This document shows positions 20,863 through 32,329 of a stretch of DNA of 64,000 bases, piece after piece. The position numbers and the translations under genes are program-made. Below the pieces are notes generated by a model. That model made no database searches. It saw only the letters and a list, made by a program, of their open reading frames with translations, and had not been told where the DNA came from. Position 1 is the first letter of the stretch, and the number at the start of each line of letters is the position of its first letter. The stretch is from Gnetum montanum (lineage: Eukaryota; Streptophyta; Gnetopsida; Gnetales; Gnetaceae): positions 542,964 to 606,963 of the forward strand of contig MNCI01023539.1 of assembly GCA_015680685.1 (NCBI GenBank), given 5' to 3'.

Positions 20863-22985
20863 ATTTCTTCATCTCACAAAAGCACTTCACCTAGGGATAA
20901 TACAAAGGACAGTCGGCAATCAAAAACACATAACCTAAATCACCCAGTTTCTCAACAATATAGGTTGACCTATACTCATCCCGATGAGTATATTCCCAAC
21001 TTTACTTTTATTCTTCATCAAGATGAACAGATGTGCTGGAGAGATTTGCAAGGTAATATCGTGTTACCTCGAGATCGATTAGTCCCTAACATACTTCTCC
21101 GTGCTTTGGCATAGATTGGCATGATGGAATTATATGCTGAATACATTGCAGTAGATTTTGAATGAAGAGATTACTATCCTATAGCCTTGCAATGTACGAG
21201 GGACTCAAGGCAGGAGAGCCAACTTACATTGTTGAAGGGTGGCGATGGTTCTCCTTCTTCTTCTCCTTCTTCACATCACTCACCCTCTCCTTCCAGCTCT
21301 AGGCGCAATCATGAAGGGCATAACGGAGAGGATAAAAGTAAGAAAAATGGGAGACCTCGACGAGAGAGTCGAGAGAGAGGACAAGGACATGAATGAAGGG
21401 AAAGTAGGGAACAACGAAGACATCACAAGCTTCATGAAAGAGATGATCATGATGAGCCCCTACTTGCAACCTGAAGTATTCTTGACATAACGGAGGCACT
21501 AAGAATCCCAAAAAGGCATTTAAAAGATAGTCGGATTAAGCGTTTAGACATGAACAACATCCCACGCTTTGAGGGGGGATACAATGTGGATCTGCAACAT
21601 CATTTATAGGCATTCCACGATGCCTGTGCCTTGCAAAATATAGAGAACGAGTGGTAAAAATTTAAGTATTTTCCCAGGACACTCACCAAGGAAGCAGAGA
21701 GCTGGTACTGGTCCTTAGAACTGAACACCATCAGGAGGTGGAGTACAATGCTAGAACTCTTCAACAATAAGTATTGAACATACTCCAGAGTGTCTAATTT
21801 ACATAAGAAAATCCAAGGATGGAAGCAAGGTATTCATGAACCCTTGGATGTTGCCATGGCTCGATACTATACATTGCTACATCGTTGCCCGGGCCATGGT
21901 TACACTCCGCGGGATCAACTCTGCCACATCGTAGATGGGCTCAGACATGAAACTAGAAGAACCCTTAGGACTTATGCCCAAGGGAGACTATCAGAACTCA
22001 AAGCCCATGAAGTTCATCGCTTGTTGGAGTAAGTAGCAAAAGAAGAAGATGAGCTACAAAAAAGGGAAAGTGCAGAAGAATACAACCATGATCCTTCCCT
22101 TCGAAAGAAGGGAGTGAAATTTTGTGATGAGCAGGATGAGTCACCACTCAAAGAGTTGGTGAACCGAAAGAGCTTGCCAATTCAAAAATTAATAACTCAA
22201 GTATCGGCTAAGGTAGATCAATTGTGGTATTCCTTAGACTCCAGACTTGAAAGTGTCTTGAAAATCGTAGAAGATTCTAAGGAGGAACGAAGTAGTGACA
22301 AGGGTAAGATAAAGCGGAGAGATTTAGGCCCTGCACATAACAAGGGTAAAGGAAAAATTCCTATCTCTGATGACGTTGTGGAATTAAACATAGATGATGA
22401 TGGTGGATGTGAGATTTGCCACTATGACGTTCCTAAGGGATGTTGTCCAATCATCTCACATCTACAAGAGTCTGGGGTGTATGCTCTCAACCCGAGACTC
22501 AACCAACGGTAGAAACCCTGTAGGTTACCTTATCCCCAAGGTAACCCAAGGTAGTTCCACCAATTGTTAACGTACTATCCAAGTGAAACTCCACCACAAC
22601 CCATCAGACAACATCAGCAGTGGCAATACCCATAGTCATGGGGGATGCCACTGCCAAAACATCAATACCCTTACCGGTAGCCTGATCCATATGGTTATTA
22701 TGTGCAACAGCCGATTTCTCCAAGTGACTCGATGGATCACACAACTCCCTAACATTAGTACCATGTTCGGGAGTACTTTAGAAGGACTCCTTCTTCTCCA
22801 CATCCATACCATCCTCCTACTCCGTCCGCACCTCTTCCACATGTAGTTCCCATAACACCTCCTGCTCCAACAATGCAAGGGAAACTTCCTACTCAACCGC
22901 AGCAACGCAATGTTACGAGAGCTGTAAACATTCAACTCACTGCTAGTTCTGAAAATTGTAAAAAGAGAAGACCTTTCTTTAGAAC
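20863..22985 (+). pseudogene. S1 gag (degraded)
   Basis: Gag packages the element RNA. The frame starts at the position homologous to the P and R gag ATG, but the codon is ATT here (20,863-20,865). Visible in order are: YTHPDEYIPNFTFILHQDEQ; DLQGNIVLP; an in-frame deletion of about 89 codons after TLLKG relative to P and R; a Ser/His/Arg-rich stretch (SPSSSPSSHHSPSPS); the gag core 21,608-22,030 (AFHDACALQNIENEW, LTKEAESWYWSLE, RRWSTMLELFNNKY); the C-terminal GCEICHYDVPKGCCPIISHL at about 22,410-22,470; and a Pro/Gln-rich linker towards protease. There are at least seven stops. Confidence 0.9.
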
Positions 22986-23084
22986 CAAAAGCCCAGATAA
23001 GCTCTCACAACAATAAGCAGTTGAGTTTATGTACATTCCTCCACCATCTAACACTTCTGAGCACCCTTTAGTCCAACAGAGCTT

Positions 23085-23870
23085 CACGCATATGGTTATG
23101 TTAATGCATACCATAACTAACTAGATCAAGGTAGGCCACCTTCTTAGGAAACTGACCCTCAGAGTCCCTTGATCTATTTACAAATTGCAAGAAATGAACC
23201 ACATAGGGCTCTTCTTGACTCAAGTTCTAGAGTCAAATTAATTTCACAAGAGATGTATCACGCCTGGAACCTGACCCAACTTAAGAAGAGCAATATTCAA
23301 CTAGAGCTGGCAGACTAGTCCATCACCATTCCCTTGGGATTGGTAGAGGACATTGTTACCACTGTGTGTGGTTGGTCTTACCCAGCTGATTTCCTGGTGA
23401 TTGAAGTTAACAATAACGAAGGGTACTTTCCAATTATAATGGGAAGAGCATGGTTGAGCACAGTAGACGCATGCCTAGGCATTCATGATCTTTCCTTAGA
23501 AATTTCTAAGATGAACATATATGGAAAGATCGAGAAGAAGAAAGTTCCATGCATCACATATAGTGACTCAGAGGGTGATGACATGGAAGAATGTTCAACA
23601 TTTCTTCCATGTAATTGGGGTGCCCAGGAAATACAAATTCAAAGGTGCCTATATGTAGCAACCACACCAGTAGTAGACACCGCGTGGTTGACAGCTACTA
23701 GGAATAGCAAACTAATATGCATGGAACGAACTGAGAAAACTCATGCCAACAATGAAGGCATAGACACATTGGAATATGAGCATCGCCAAATTCCACCCCT
23801 TAATCTAAGAACATCGATTGGGAGAAGTTGGACACTTCTTAGAAATTTAAATAGATGTTCATTATTTTGG
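23085..23870 (+). pseudogene. S1 aspartic protease (degraded)
   Basis: ALLDSSSRVKLIS carries the catalytic Asp (23,217-23,219), but the usual DSG is DSS. It continues with LKKSNIQLELAD, a stop, SITIPLGLVEDIVTT, GWSYPADFLVIEVN and FPIIMGRAWLSTVDACLGI. Downstream, WEKLDTS-like residues match WGKLEIPEEF of P (42,527 onward). The frame then jumps straight to the sequence that lies after integrase in P. The junction near 23,850 is shared with S3 and R. Confidence 0.85.
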
Positions 23871-25575
23871 ATCTCTTCCTTTCCATTCAGACATGGGGGA
23901 GATGGCCACCTATGCTAATCATATGGGGCCCTCAATTCTTTTTAAGTTTTTTTTACACATTTTTGTTTTACACATTTTTATTTTACACATTTTTTTCTTA
24001 CACATTTTTGTTTTACAATTTTCTTTAACTTTTCTTGTTTTTGTTTTACAATTTTCTTTAACTTTTCTTGTTTTTGTTTTATATCATTGTTATACTTTTC
24101 CATTTTGTGTGTGTGTGTGTATGTGTGTGTCATCCACCTTGTAAGTTTGTTACCAATAAGTGTTCGGAATGATGGTATGAATTGTTTTCATGTTGATTGC
24201 TAATGTTTGGTTTTTACCTTTAAGTCACAATGTTGATACTAAAATATGTTTCTTTTGATATGGCAGGCAATGAGTTCACTTCATCCATCCATCCACCAGG
24301 TTCTATGGTCTCTCTCGGCTTGGAAATGTACAATCCCCTTCTAATAAGAACTTTAACGAATCGGTGACTGGGCATTTCTCAAACTAAGGAAGGACACAAG
24401 GATTGAAAAGGGTGTGACTTCAAGGGAACTTGATGCTTTGTGTTGGCCATTCTCTTGGGGTGCTTGGATGTTTTCTTCTTGAGTTTTCTTACCATTTCGA
24501 CGTTACCTAATCATCAGGAAGCTAAGCAGTAAAAATAACAAAGTCTTTGCATGGTGTGGTTCTCACACATAAAAACACAAAACAAAAAACCAAAAAAAAA
24601 GAGAAAAGTGAGAATTCAAAGCACACCCCTTAGAAAAAATAATTTCCTGGGCTACAAGCATTGGTTATGGAACTAAAAATGTTCCCTCTAAGTAAGGCCC
24701 TTCTCGCTTTTCATTCTCTCCTTGTTTCGTTGGAATGGTGGTGGCTCTTGGGTGATGACATTCTTGTTCTTCCAGAGGATGGTTCAGCCAAATGCATTAA
24801 TGCAAAGTGATTGGATGTGGTTAGTTTGAGGCTGGAGTTGGGATGAGATTTTTTGAGTCACATTAATCATGCAACACACAAGGGGCTGTACACCACCTTG
24901 TTCTTGGGATTCCATTCCATTCCATTCTATTCTCTCCACCCTTCTCTCCATTATTCACCTCATCGCTGATTGTATCATTAGTGTATATATTTTGGTTGAT
25001 ACATTGTTTTCTTTTTGGTAAACGCTTGTGGTTAAGAATTTAACTCTTGTTCCAAATGACATTCCTAGAGCCTACAGACTCTTTGAATGTGGGTTTGTCA
25101 GGGCATCAAGGGCATGAGCCTACTTTGGGGAGGACCCACTAACATTCCTATTTGGTGCATCAGTTAACTTCTTTTCCCTAACATTTTTGCAAATAATTTT
25201 ATTTTTTTCATTTCCATCTTGACATCCATTTCATCATTGCTATTGTTGTCTCTTTTTATCTATCTTTCTTACTCATTTTCTTTCTCCATTCTAATGCTAC
25301 CAGAGGTTCACGATTAGTCATGGGGGTACAAGGCCCAATTTTTTTGATTTTCTCTTAGCCTCGAATTTTTTGAAATTTTTCCTAACCCCTACACCTTCGG
25401 TAGTCATCAATATTATATCTCTAGATCCGAAACTAGCCATACCACAACCTAGCCAATGGACTTACACTGCAGCAAGGTATCAACTACATTGAAATTAATT
25501 TACCCTTACTAATATAAGATTATGTTGTGTGTGCAAATGGCGATCATACAACAACGAATTGGATCTGGAGCCAAC
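23871..25575 (+). other. S1 3' region, truncated
   Basis: This starts with ATGGGGGAGATGGCCACC at about 23,892 and AATCATATGGGGCCCTC. T-rich TTTTACA-type repeats follow (23,945-24,075), then a GT repeat (24,107-24,131). The middle polypurine-like motif AGTCATGGGGGTA is at 25,316-25,328. It matches P 45,430-47,095 and then stops at about 25,575, where S2 gag begins in inverted orientation. The last part of the 3' region and any 3' LTR are absent. No coding frame is supported. Confidence 0.75.
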
Positions 25576-27058
25576 CCTTGTTATGTGCAGGGCCTGAATC
25601 TCTCCACTTTGTCTTACCTTTGTCACTACTTCATTCCTCCTTAGATTCTTCTATGATTTTCAAGACACTTTCAAGTCTGGAGTCTAAGGAATCCCACAAT
25701 TGGTCTACCTTAGCCAATACTTCAGTTGTTAATTTTTGAATCGGCAAGATCTTTCGGTTCACCAACTCTTCGAGTGGCGACTCATCCTCCTTATCAAAAA
25801 ATTTCACTCCCTTCTTTTAAAGGGAGGGATCATGGTTATATTCTTCCGTACTTTCCCTTTTTTGTAGCTCACCTTCTTCTTTTGCTACTTGCTCCAATAA
25901 GAGATGAACTTCATGGGCTCTGAGTTCTAATAGTCTCCCTTGGGCATAAGTCCCAAGGGTTCTCCTAGTTTCATGTCTGAGCCCATCTACGATGTGGCGA
26001 AGTTGATCCCGTTGAGCGTAACCATGGCGCAGGCAACGATGTAGCAATATATAATATTAGGCCATGGCAACATCCAAGGGTTCATGAATACCTTACTTCC
26101 ATCCTTGGATTTGCTTACGCAAATTAGACACTCTGGAGTACGTTTGATACTTATTGTTGAAGAGTTCTAGCATTGTACTCCACCTCCTGATGGTCTTCGA
26201 TTCTAAGGACTGGTACTAGCTCTCTGCTTGCTTGGTGAGTGTCCTGGGAAAAAACTTAAGTTTCTACCACTCATTCTCTATATTTTGCAAGGCACAAGCA
26301 TCGTGGAATGCCTGTAAATGCTGTTGTAGATCCGCGTTGTATCTCCCCTCAAAGCGTGGGATGTTGTTCATGTCTAAATGCTTGATCCAACTATCTTTTA
26401 AATGCCTTATTGGGATTCTTACTGCCTTTATTATGTCAAGCATACTCTGGGTTACAAGTAGGGGCTTGTCATGATAATCTCTTTCATGAAACCTATGATG
26501 TCTTCGTTGTTTCCTACTTTCCCTTCGTTCATTCCCTTGTCCTCTCTCTCGACTCTCTCATCGAGGTCTCTCATTTTTCTTACTTTTATCCTTTCCATTA
26601 TGCCCTTCATGATTGTGCCCAGAGGTGGAAGGAGAGGGTGAGTGATGTGAAGAAGGAGAAGAAGAAGGAGAACCATCGCCACCCTTCAACAATGTAAGTT
26701 GGCTCTCCTGCCTTGAGTCCCTTGTACGTTGCAAGGTTGTAGGATAGTAATCCCTTGAGTCAAAATTTGCTGCAACATATTCAGCATATAATTCCTTCAT
26801 GCCAATATGTGCCAAAGCACAGAGAAGCATGTTAGGGATTGATCAATCTGGAGGTAACATGATATTACCTTGCAAATCTCTCCAATGCATCTGTTCATCT
26901 TGATGAAGAATAAAAGTAAAGTTGGGAATATACTCATCGGGATTAGTATATGTCAACCTATATTGTTGAGGAACCGACTGATTTAGGTTATGTGTTTTTG
27001 ATTACCGACTGTCCTTTGTATTATCCCTAGGTGAAGTGCTCTTGTGAGAAGAAGACAT
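25576..27058 (-). pseudogene. S2 gag, truncated (degraded)
   Basis: This is a close inverted relative of S1 gag. The start codon ATG is intact (27,058-27,056). It shares the same 89-codon deletion and the Ser/His-rich stretch, and has the gag core. It breaks off near GPAHNKGKG, at the left boundary 25,576. The C-terminal GCC motif, linker and protease are missing. Several stops are present. Confidence 0.85.
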
Positions 27059-27182
27059 TGTTATCTATCGGTGTGCTAATTACCATTATATAATTTTTCT
27101 ATTTTGATTAACCTGAAGGTTTGTTTAGGCTCCCAATGATGTAAATGATCTCTTATGTCCTACTTAGTGCACAAACACTTTG

Positions 27183-27200
27183 TCCCCGGCAACGGCACCA
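27183..27200 (-). promoter_or_regulatory. S2 primer binding site (tRNA-Asp)
   Basis: The minus strand reads TGGTGCCGTTGCCGGGGA, identical to the S1 site and one base from the LTR. Confidence 0.85.
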
Positions 27201-27201
27201 A

Positions 27202-28193
27202 TGATGAGTGGCGAGATACCCCTACACTCAACCATACGAATACAAGCGTAGCACGCACGATCCGGCCAAACTCCATAGACTAAATGCCTACACACTTCAT
27301 GGAACACTTAAGGTTAACCATTCGTTGTCTTCCCAGACTTGTATTTTTCATGGTGTATGGTTAAGTAAGTCCAAGGTATATGATTTTTATAGTATTTTCT
27401 GTTTTATCTCCTATGCTATTAAGGTGAAGGGTTGAGAAACTAATTGCTAACTCTAACTAATGAACTAAGTCTAAATTAACTAGCGTCAGCATTTGTTCCC
27501 ACTTACCATACACACCCTAAACCAATGCAACCGTGGCTACCAAACGCTAATCGTTGCTGGGATTACCACGCATAACACACGTGCTCGAAGTGGTCATACT
27601 GAGACACTTAACTAGGAGGAAAGGGTTGAGAGAATCTAATCTAGCCTAAGTGCGATGAGCATCCATTTCTTGATTATCCGTACACATCCTTAAATGCTCG
27701 TAATCAAGTCGTACTCATTCCGCATTACTCTGATGAGCATCCATTCCTTGATCATCCGTACACATCCTTAAATGCTCGTAATCAAGTCGTACTCATTCCG
27801 CATTACTAGGAGATAAGGGTGAGAGAGAAAGTGATAAATAACATTAAATAAAATCCTATTCCATGCATTGCAAGGATTATCCAGGAAGTTCTTCTTTATT
27901 GCCATACACAACTTGTGTTCAGGTACAATGTTGCTCGAACAAAGATCCACTCACTTTAGGACTCCTACTGCGGGCACATGGAAAATATTCTATCTCTGGA
28001 GTGATCAATCTACAAGAGTTTCCTTACTTCTATCCTAGTATTAGAAAACAAGGGAGAGCCACCTTTTATTTATAGATATTGCGGTGCACTGTGATATTGC
28101 GTACGCGATATCGTGAGGGACAACACAATATTGCGAGGGATGCGATATTGCAACAGCCGCGATATTGTGGCCTATGCATATCGTGTCTCATCA
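27202..28193 (-). repeat. LTR of unit S2
   Basis: This is a 992-bp LTR, TGATGAGTGGCGAGA to GTGTCTCATCA, minus orientation. It has two tandem units of about 79 bp (27,655-27,805), a TATA-like box near 28,066-28,080 and GATATC-type palindromes to the right of it. Its outer edge meets CCAGG plus RT sequence, the same junction as the outer edge of S1, but inverted. Confidence 0.88.
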
Positions 28194-28584
28194 CCAGGGT
28201 CTGCCAACATCAAATTTATATTGACCCCTCCATGAAGCCACGACGTCAACCACAAAGGCAGTTGAACCCCTAACTGAAGCAAGTCGTCAAAGATGAAATT
28301 GAGCAGTTGCTAAAGGTAGGGTTCATCTATTCTATTGCAGATAGCGAATGGGTCAGCCCACTCGTTATTATGCTGAAGAAGGGTGGAAAATGGAGGGTTT
28401 GTATAGATTTCCAATTGCTCAACATGGCTACCTTTAAGGATCACTTTCCACTCCCATTTGTGGACCAAGTGTTGGACACCATTGCAGGGCACCGTTATTA
28501 CAATTTTCTAGATGGTTATAGTGGCTATAACCAAATAAATATTGAACCAGAGGACCAGGCCAAAACAACTTTCACAAGTCCATG
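28194..28584 (+). pseudogene. RT fragment of element O, inverted copy
   Basis: CCAGGGTCTGCC then IDPSMKPR, FIYSIADSEWVSPLVIM, KGGKWRVCIDFQLLN, DHFPLPFVDQVLDTIAGH and FLDGYSGYNQINIEPEDQ repeat the O RT sequence at 19,346-19,737 on the other strand, at about 94 percent identity. It ends sharply at 28,584, where the S3 3' region starts. This piece comes from the pol of the host element O and was carried along in a rearrangement. Confidence 0.85.
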
Positions 28585-29232
28585 CTCAACTTCCCGATGA
28601 TTGGGTAACATCGAAACGGTAAGAAAACTCAAGAAGAAAACATCCAAGCACCCAAGAGAATGGCCAACACAAAGCATCAAGTTCCCTTGAAGTCACACCC
28701 TTTTCAATCCTTGAGTCCTTAGTTTGAGAAATTTCTAGTCACCGATTCATTAAATTTCTTATTAGAAGGGGACTGTACATTTCCAAGCCAAGAGAGACCA
28801 TAGAAATTGGTGGATGGATGGATGAAGTGAACTCATTGCCTACCATATCAAAAGAAACATACCTTAGTATCAACATTGTGACTTAAAGGTAAAAACCAAG
28901 CATTAGCAGTCAACATGAAAACAGTTCATACCATCATTCCGAACACTTATTGGTGACAAACATATAGGGTGGATGACACACACTAACACACATACAAAAT
29001 GGAAAAGTATAACGATGATGTAAAACAAAAATAAGAAAAGTTAAAGAAATTTGTAAAACAAAAACAAGAAAAGTTAAAGAAAATTGTAAAACAAAAATGT
29101 GTAAGACAAAAACATGTAAAAAAAAAATGTGTAAAACAAAAACGTGTAAAACAAAAACTTGTAAAACAAAACATGTAAAATAAAAAGTTAAAAAGAACTG
29201 AGGGCCCCATATGATTTGCATAGGTGGCCATC
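28585..29232 (-). other. S3 3' region, truncated
   Basis: This matches the start of the 3' region of P and R in inverted orientation. The TTTTACA-type repeats are at 29,015-29,190 and the GGGGGAGATGGCCACC motif at about 29,223-29,239. It is cut at 28,585, so the distal 3' region and 3' LTR are missing. Confidence 0.75.
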
Positions 29233-29960
29233 TCCCCCATGACTGAATGGAAAGGGAGAGATCCGAAATAATGAATGTCTGTTTGAATTTCTAAGAAGTG
29301 TCCAACTTCTCCCAATTGATGTTCTTAGATTAAGGGGTTGAAGTTGGTGATGCTCATATTCCAATGTGTCTATGCCTTCATTGTTGGAATGAGTTTTCTC
29401 AGTTCGTTCCATGCATATTAGTTTGCTCTTCCTAGTAGCTGTCAACCATGGGGTGTCTACTACTGGTGTGGTTGCTACATACAGGCACCTTTGAATTTGT
29501 ATTTCCTAGGCACACCGGTTACATGAAAGAAATGTTGAACATTCTTCCATGTCATCACCCTTTGAGTTACTGTATGTGATGCACGGAACTTTCTTCTTCT
29601 CGATCTTTCCATATATGTTCATCTTAGAAATTTCCAAGGAAAGATCACGAATGCCTAGGCATGCATCTACTATGCTCAGCCATGCTCTTCCCATTATAAT
29701 TGGGAAGTCCCCTTCGTTATGGTGATGGACTGGTCTGCCAGCTGTAGTTGAATATTGCTCTTCTTAAGTTGGGGCAGGTTCTAGGCATGATACATCTCTT
29801 ATGAAATTAAGTTGACTCTGGAACCTGAGTCAAGAAGAGCCGTATGTGGTTCATTTCCAGTGATTTGTAAATAGACTAAGGGACTTCGAGGGTTAGTTAG
29901 TTTCCTGGGAAGGTGGCCTACCTTGATCTAGTCAGTTACGGTATGTGTTAACATAACTAT
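29233..29960 (-). pseudogene. S3 aspartic protease (degraded, internal deletion)
   Basis: The catalytic ALLDSGSRVNLIS is present (Asp codon 29,831-29,829). After QSITI about 90 bp are lost relative to R, removing the block from PLGLVEDI to VNNNEG. FPIIMGRAWLSIVDACLGIRDLSLEISKMNIYGKIEKKK then resumes. The frame ends in the same RT-RNase H-integrase deletion junction as S1 and R (about 29,290). No active enzyme could be made. Confidence 0.85.
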
Positions 29961-29972
29961 ATGCGTGAAGCT

Positions 29973-32186
29973 CTATTGGACTGAAGGGTGCTCCGAAGTG
30001 TTAGATGGTGGAGTGTACATAAACCCAACCACTTGTTGTTGTGAGAGCTTGTCTGGGCTTTTGGTTCTAAAGAAAGTTCTTCTCTTTTTACAGTTGTCAG
30101 AACTAGTAGCGAGTTGAATGTTTACAGCTCTCGTAATGTTGCGTTGCTGCGGTTGAGTAGGAAGTTCCCCTTGCATTGTTGGAGTAGGAGGTGTTATGGG
30201 AACTACATGTGGAAGAGGTGTAGATAGGGTAGGAGGATGGTATGGATGTGGAGGAGAAGGAGTTCTTCTAAAGTACTCCCAAACTTGGTAGTGACGTTGG
30301 GGAGTTGTGTGACCCATCAAGTCACTTGGAGAAATCAGTTGCTGCACATAATAACCATATGGATCGGGCTGTCGGTAAGGGTATTGATGTTTTGGCGGTG
30401 GCATCTCCCATGACTATGGGTATTGCCACTGCTAATGCTGTCTGATGGGTTGTGGTGGAGTTCCACTTGGATAGTACGTTAACGGTTGGTGGAACTGCCT
30501 TGGGTTACCTTGGGGATAAGGTAACCTACAGGGTGTCTACCGTTGGTTGAGTCTCAGGTTGAAAGCATACACCCTAGACTCTTGTAGATGTGAGATGATT
30601 GGACAACATCCCTTAGGATGGTCATAATGGTAGATCTCACATCCACCATCATCGTTTGTGTCTGATTCCACAACCTCATCAAAGATAGAAATTTTCCCTT
30701 TACCCTTATTATGTGTAGGGCCTGAATCTCTCCGCTTTGTCTTACCTTTGTCACTACTTCGTTCCTCCTTAGAATCTTCCACGATTTTCAAGATACTTTC
30801 AAGTCTGGAGTCTAAGGAATCCCACAATTGGTCTACCTTAGCCGATACTTGAGTTGTTAATTTTTGAATTGGCAAGGTCTTTCGGTTCACCATCTCTTTG
30901 AGTGGTCACTCATCCTGCTCATCACAAAATTTCACTCCCTTCTTTCGAAGGGAAGGATTGTGGTTGTATTCTTCCATACTTTCCCTTTTTTGTAGCTCAC
31001 CTTCTTCTTTTGCTACTTGCTCTAGCAAGCGATGAACTTCATGGGCTCTGAGTTCTGATAGTCTCCCTTGGGCATAAGTCCCAAGTGTTCTCCTAGTTTC
31101 ATGTTTGAGCCCATCTACGATGTGGCAAATTTGATCCCACTGAGCATAACCATGGCACGGGCAATGATGTAGCAATGTATAGTATCGGGCCATGGCAACA
31201 TCCAAGGGTTCATGAATATCTTGCTTCCATCCTTGGATCTGCTTACACAAATTAGACACTCTGGAGTATGTTTGATACTTATCGTTGAAGAGTTCTAGCA
31301 TTGTACTCCACCTCCTGATGGTCTTCGAGTCTAAGGATTGGTACCAGCTCCCTGCTTTCTTGGTGAGTGTCATGGGAAAAAACTTAAGTTTTTGCCACTC
31401 GTTGTCTATATTTTTCAAGGCACAGGCATCGTGGAATGCCTATAAATGATGTTGCAGATCCATGTTATATCCCCCCTCAAAGCGTGGGATGTTGTTCATG
31501 TCTAAACGCTTGATCCTACTATCTTTTAAATGCCTTGTTGGGATTCTCACTGCCTCTGTTATGTCAAGCATACTCCGGGTTGCAAGTAGGGGCTCATCAT
31601 GATAATCTCTTTCATGACACCTGTGATGTCTTCGTTGTTCCCTACTTTCCCTTCATTCATGCCCTTGTCCTCTCTCTCGACTCTCTTGTCGAGGTCTCGC
31701 ATTTTTCTTACTTTTATCCTCTCCATTATGCCCTTCATGATTGCGCCCAGAGGTGGAAGGAGAGGGTGAGTGATGTGAAGAAGGAGAAGAAGAAGGAGAA
31801 CCATCACCATCCTTCAACACTGTAAGTTAGCTTTCCTGCCTTGAGTCCCTCGTACGTTGCAAGGCTGTAGGATAGTAATCCCTTGAGTCAAAATTTGCTG
31901 CAATGTATTCAACATATAATTCCGTCATGCCAATCTATGCCAAAGCACAGAGAAGCATGTTAGGAACTAATTGATCTAGAGGTAACATGATATTACCTTG
32001 CAAATCTCTCTAGTGCATCTATTCATCTTGATGAAGAATGAAAGTAAAGTTGGGAATATACTCATCGGGATGAGTATATGTCAACCTATATTGTTGAGGA
32101 ATCAGCTGATTTAGGTTATGTGTTTTTGATTACCGATTGTCCTTTGTATTATCCCTAGGTTAAGTGCTCTTGTGAGAAGAAGAAAT
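29973..32186 (-). pseudogene. S3 gag (degraded)
   Basis: The homologous start codon is ATT (32,186-32,184), as in S1. The 89-codon deletion and Ser/His/Arg-rich stretch are present. The gag core is well preserved over about 170 residues (31,418-30,906: NIDNEWQKLKFFPMTLTKKA, WYQSLDSKTIRRWSTMLELF, RYYTLLHHCPCHGYAQ). GCEIYHYDHPKGCCPIISHL follows, with the second Cys of the first pair changed to Tyr. The Pro-rich linker (30,404-29,973) then leads to protease. Confidence 0.9.
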
Positions 32187-32310
32187 TGTTATCTATTGGT
32201 GTGCTAATTACCGTTATATTATTTTTTAATTTTGATTAACCTGAAGGTTCGTTTAGGCTTCCAATGATGTAAATGATCTCTTATGTCCTACTTAGCGCAC
32301 AAACACTTAG

Positions 32311-32328
32311 TCCCCGACAACGGCACCA
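32311..32328 (-). promoter_or_regulatory. S3 primer binding site (tRNA-Asp)
   Basis: The minus strand reads TGGTGCCGTTGTCGGGGA, two mismatches from the tRNA-Asp complement and one base from the LTR at 32,330. Confidence 0.85.
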
Positions 32329-32329
32329 A

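Noticed and set aside
23893-24144. Phe/Cys-rich open frames here and at 28,934-29,315
   Set aside because: They are translations of the TTTTACA-type repeat array.
19346-28584. The inverted arms as a simple assembly fold-back
   Set aside because: The arms differ at about 6 percent of positions in the RT part and more in the LTRs, and differ in the gag start codon, so they are separate sequences. Long-read confirmation is still worthwhile.
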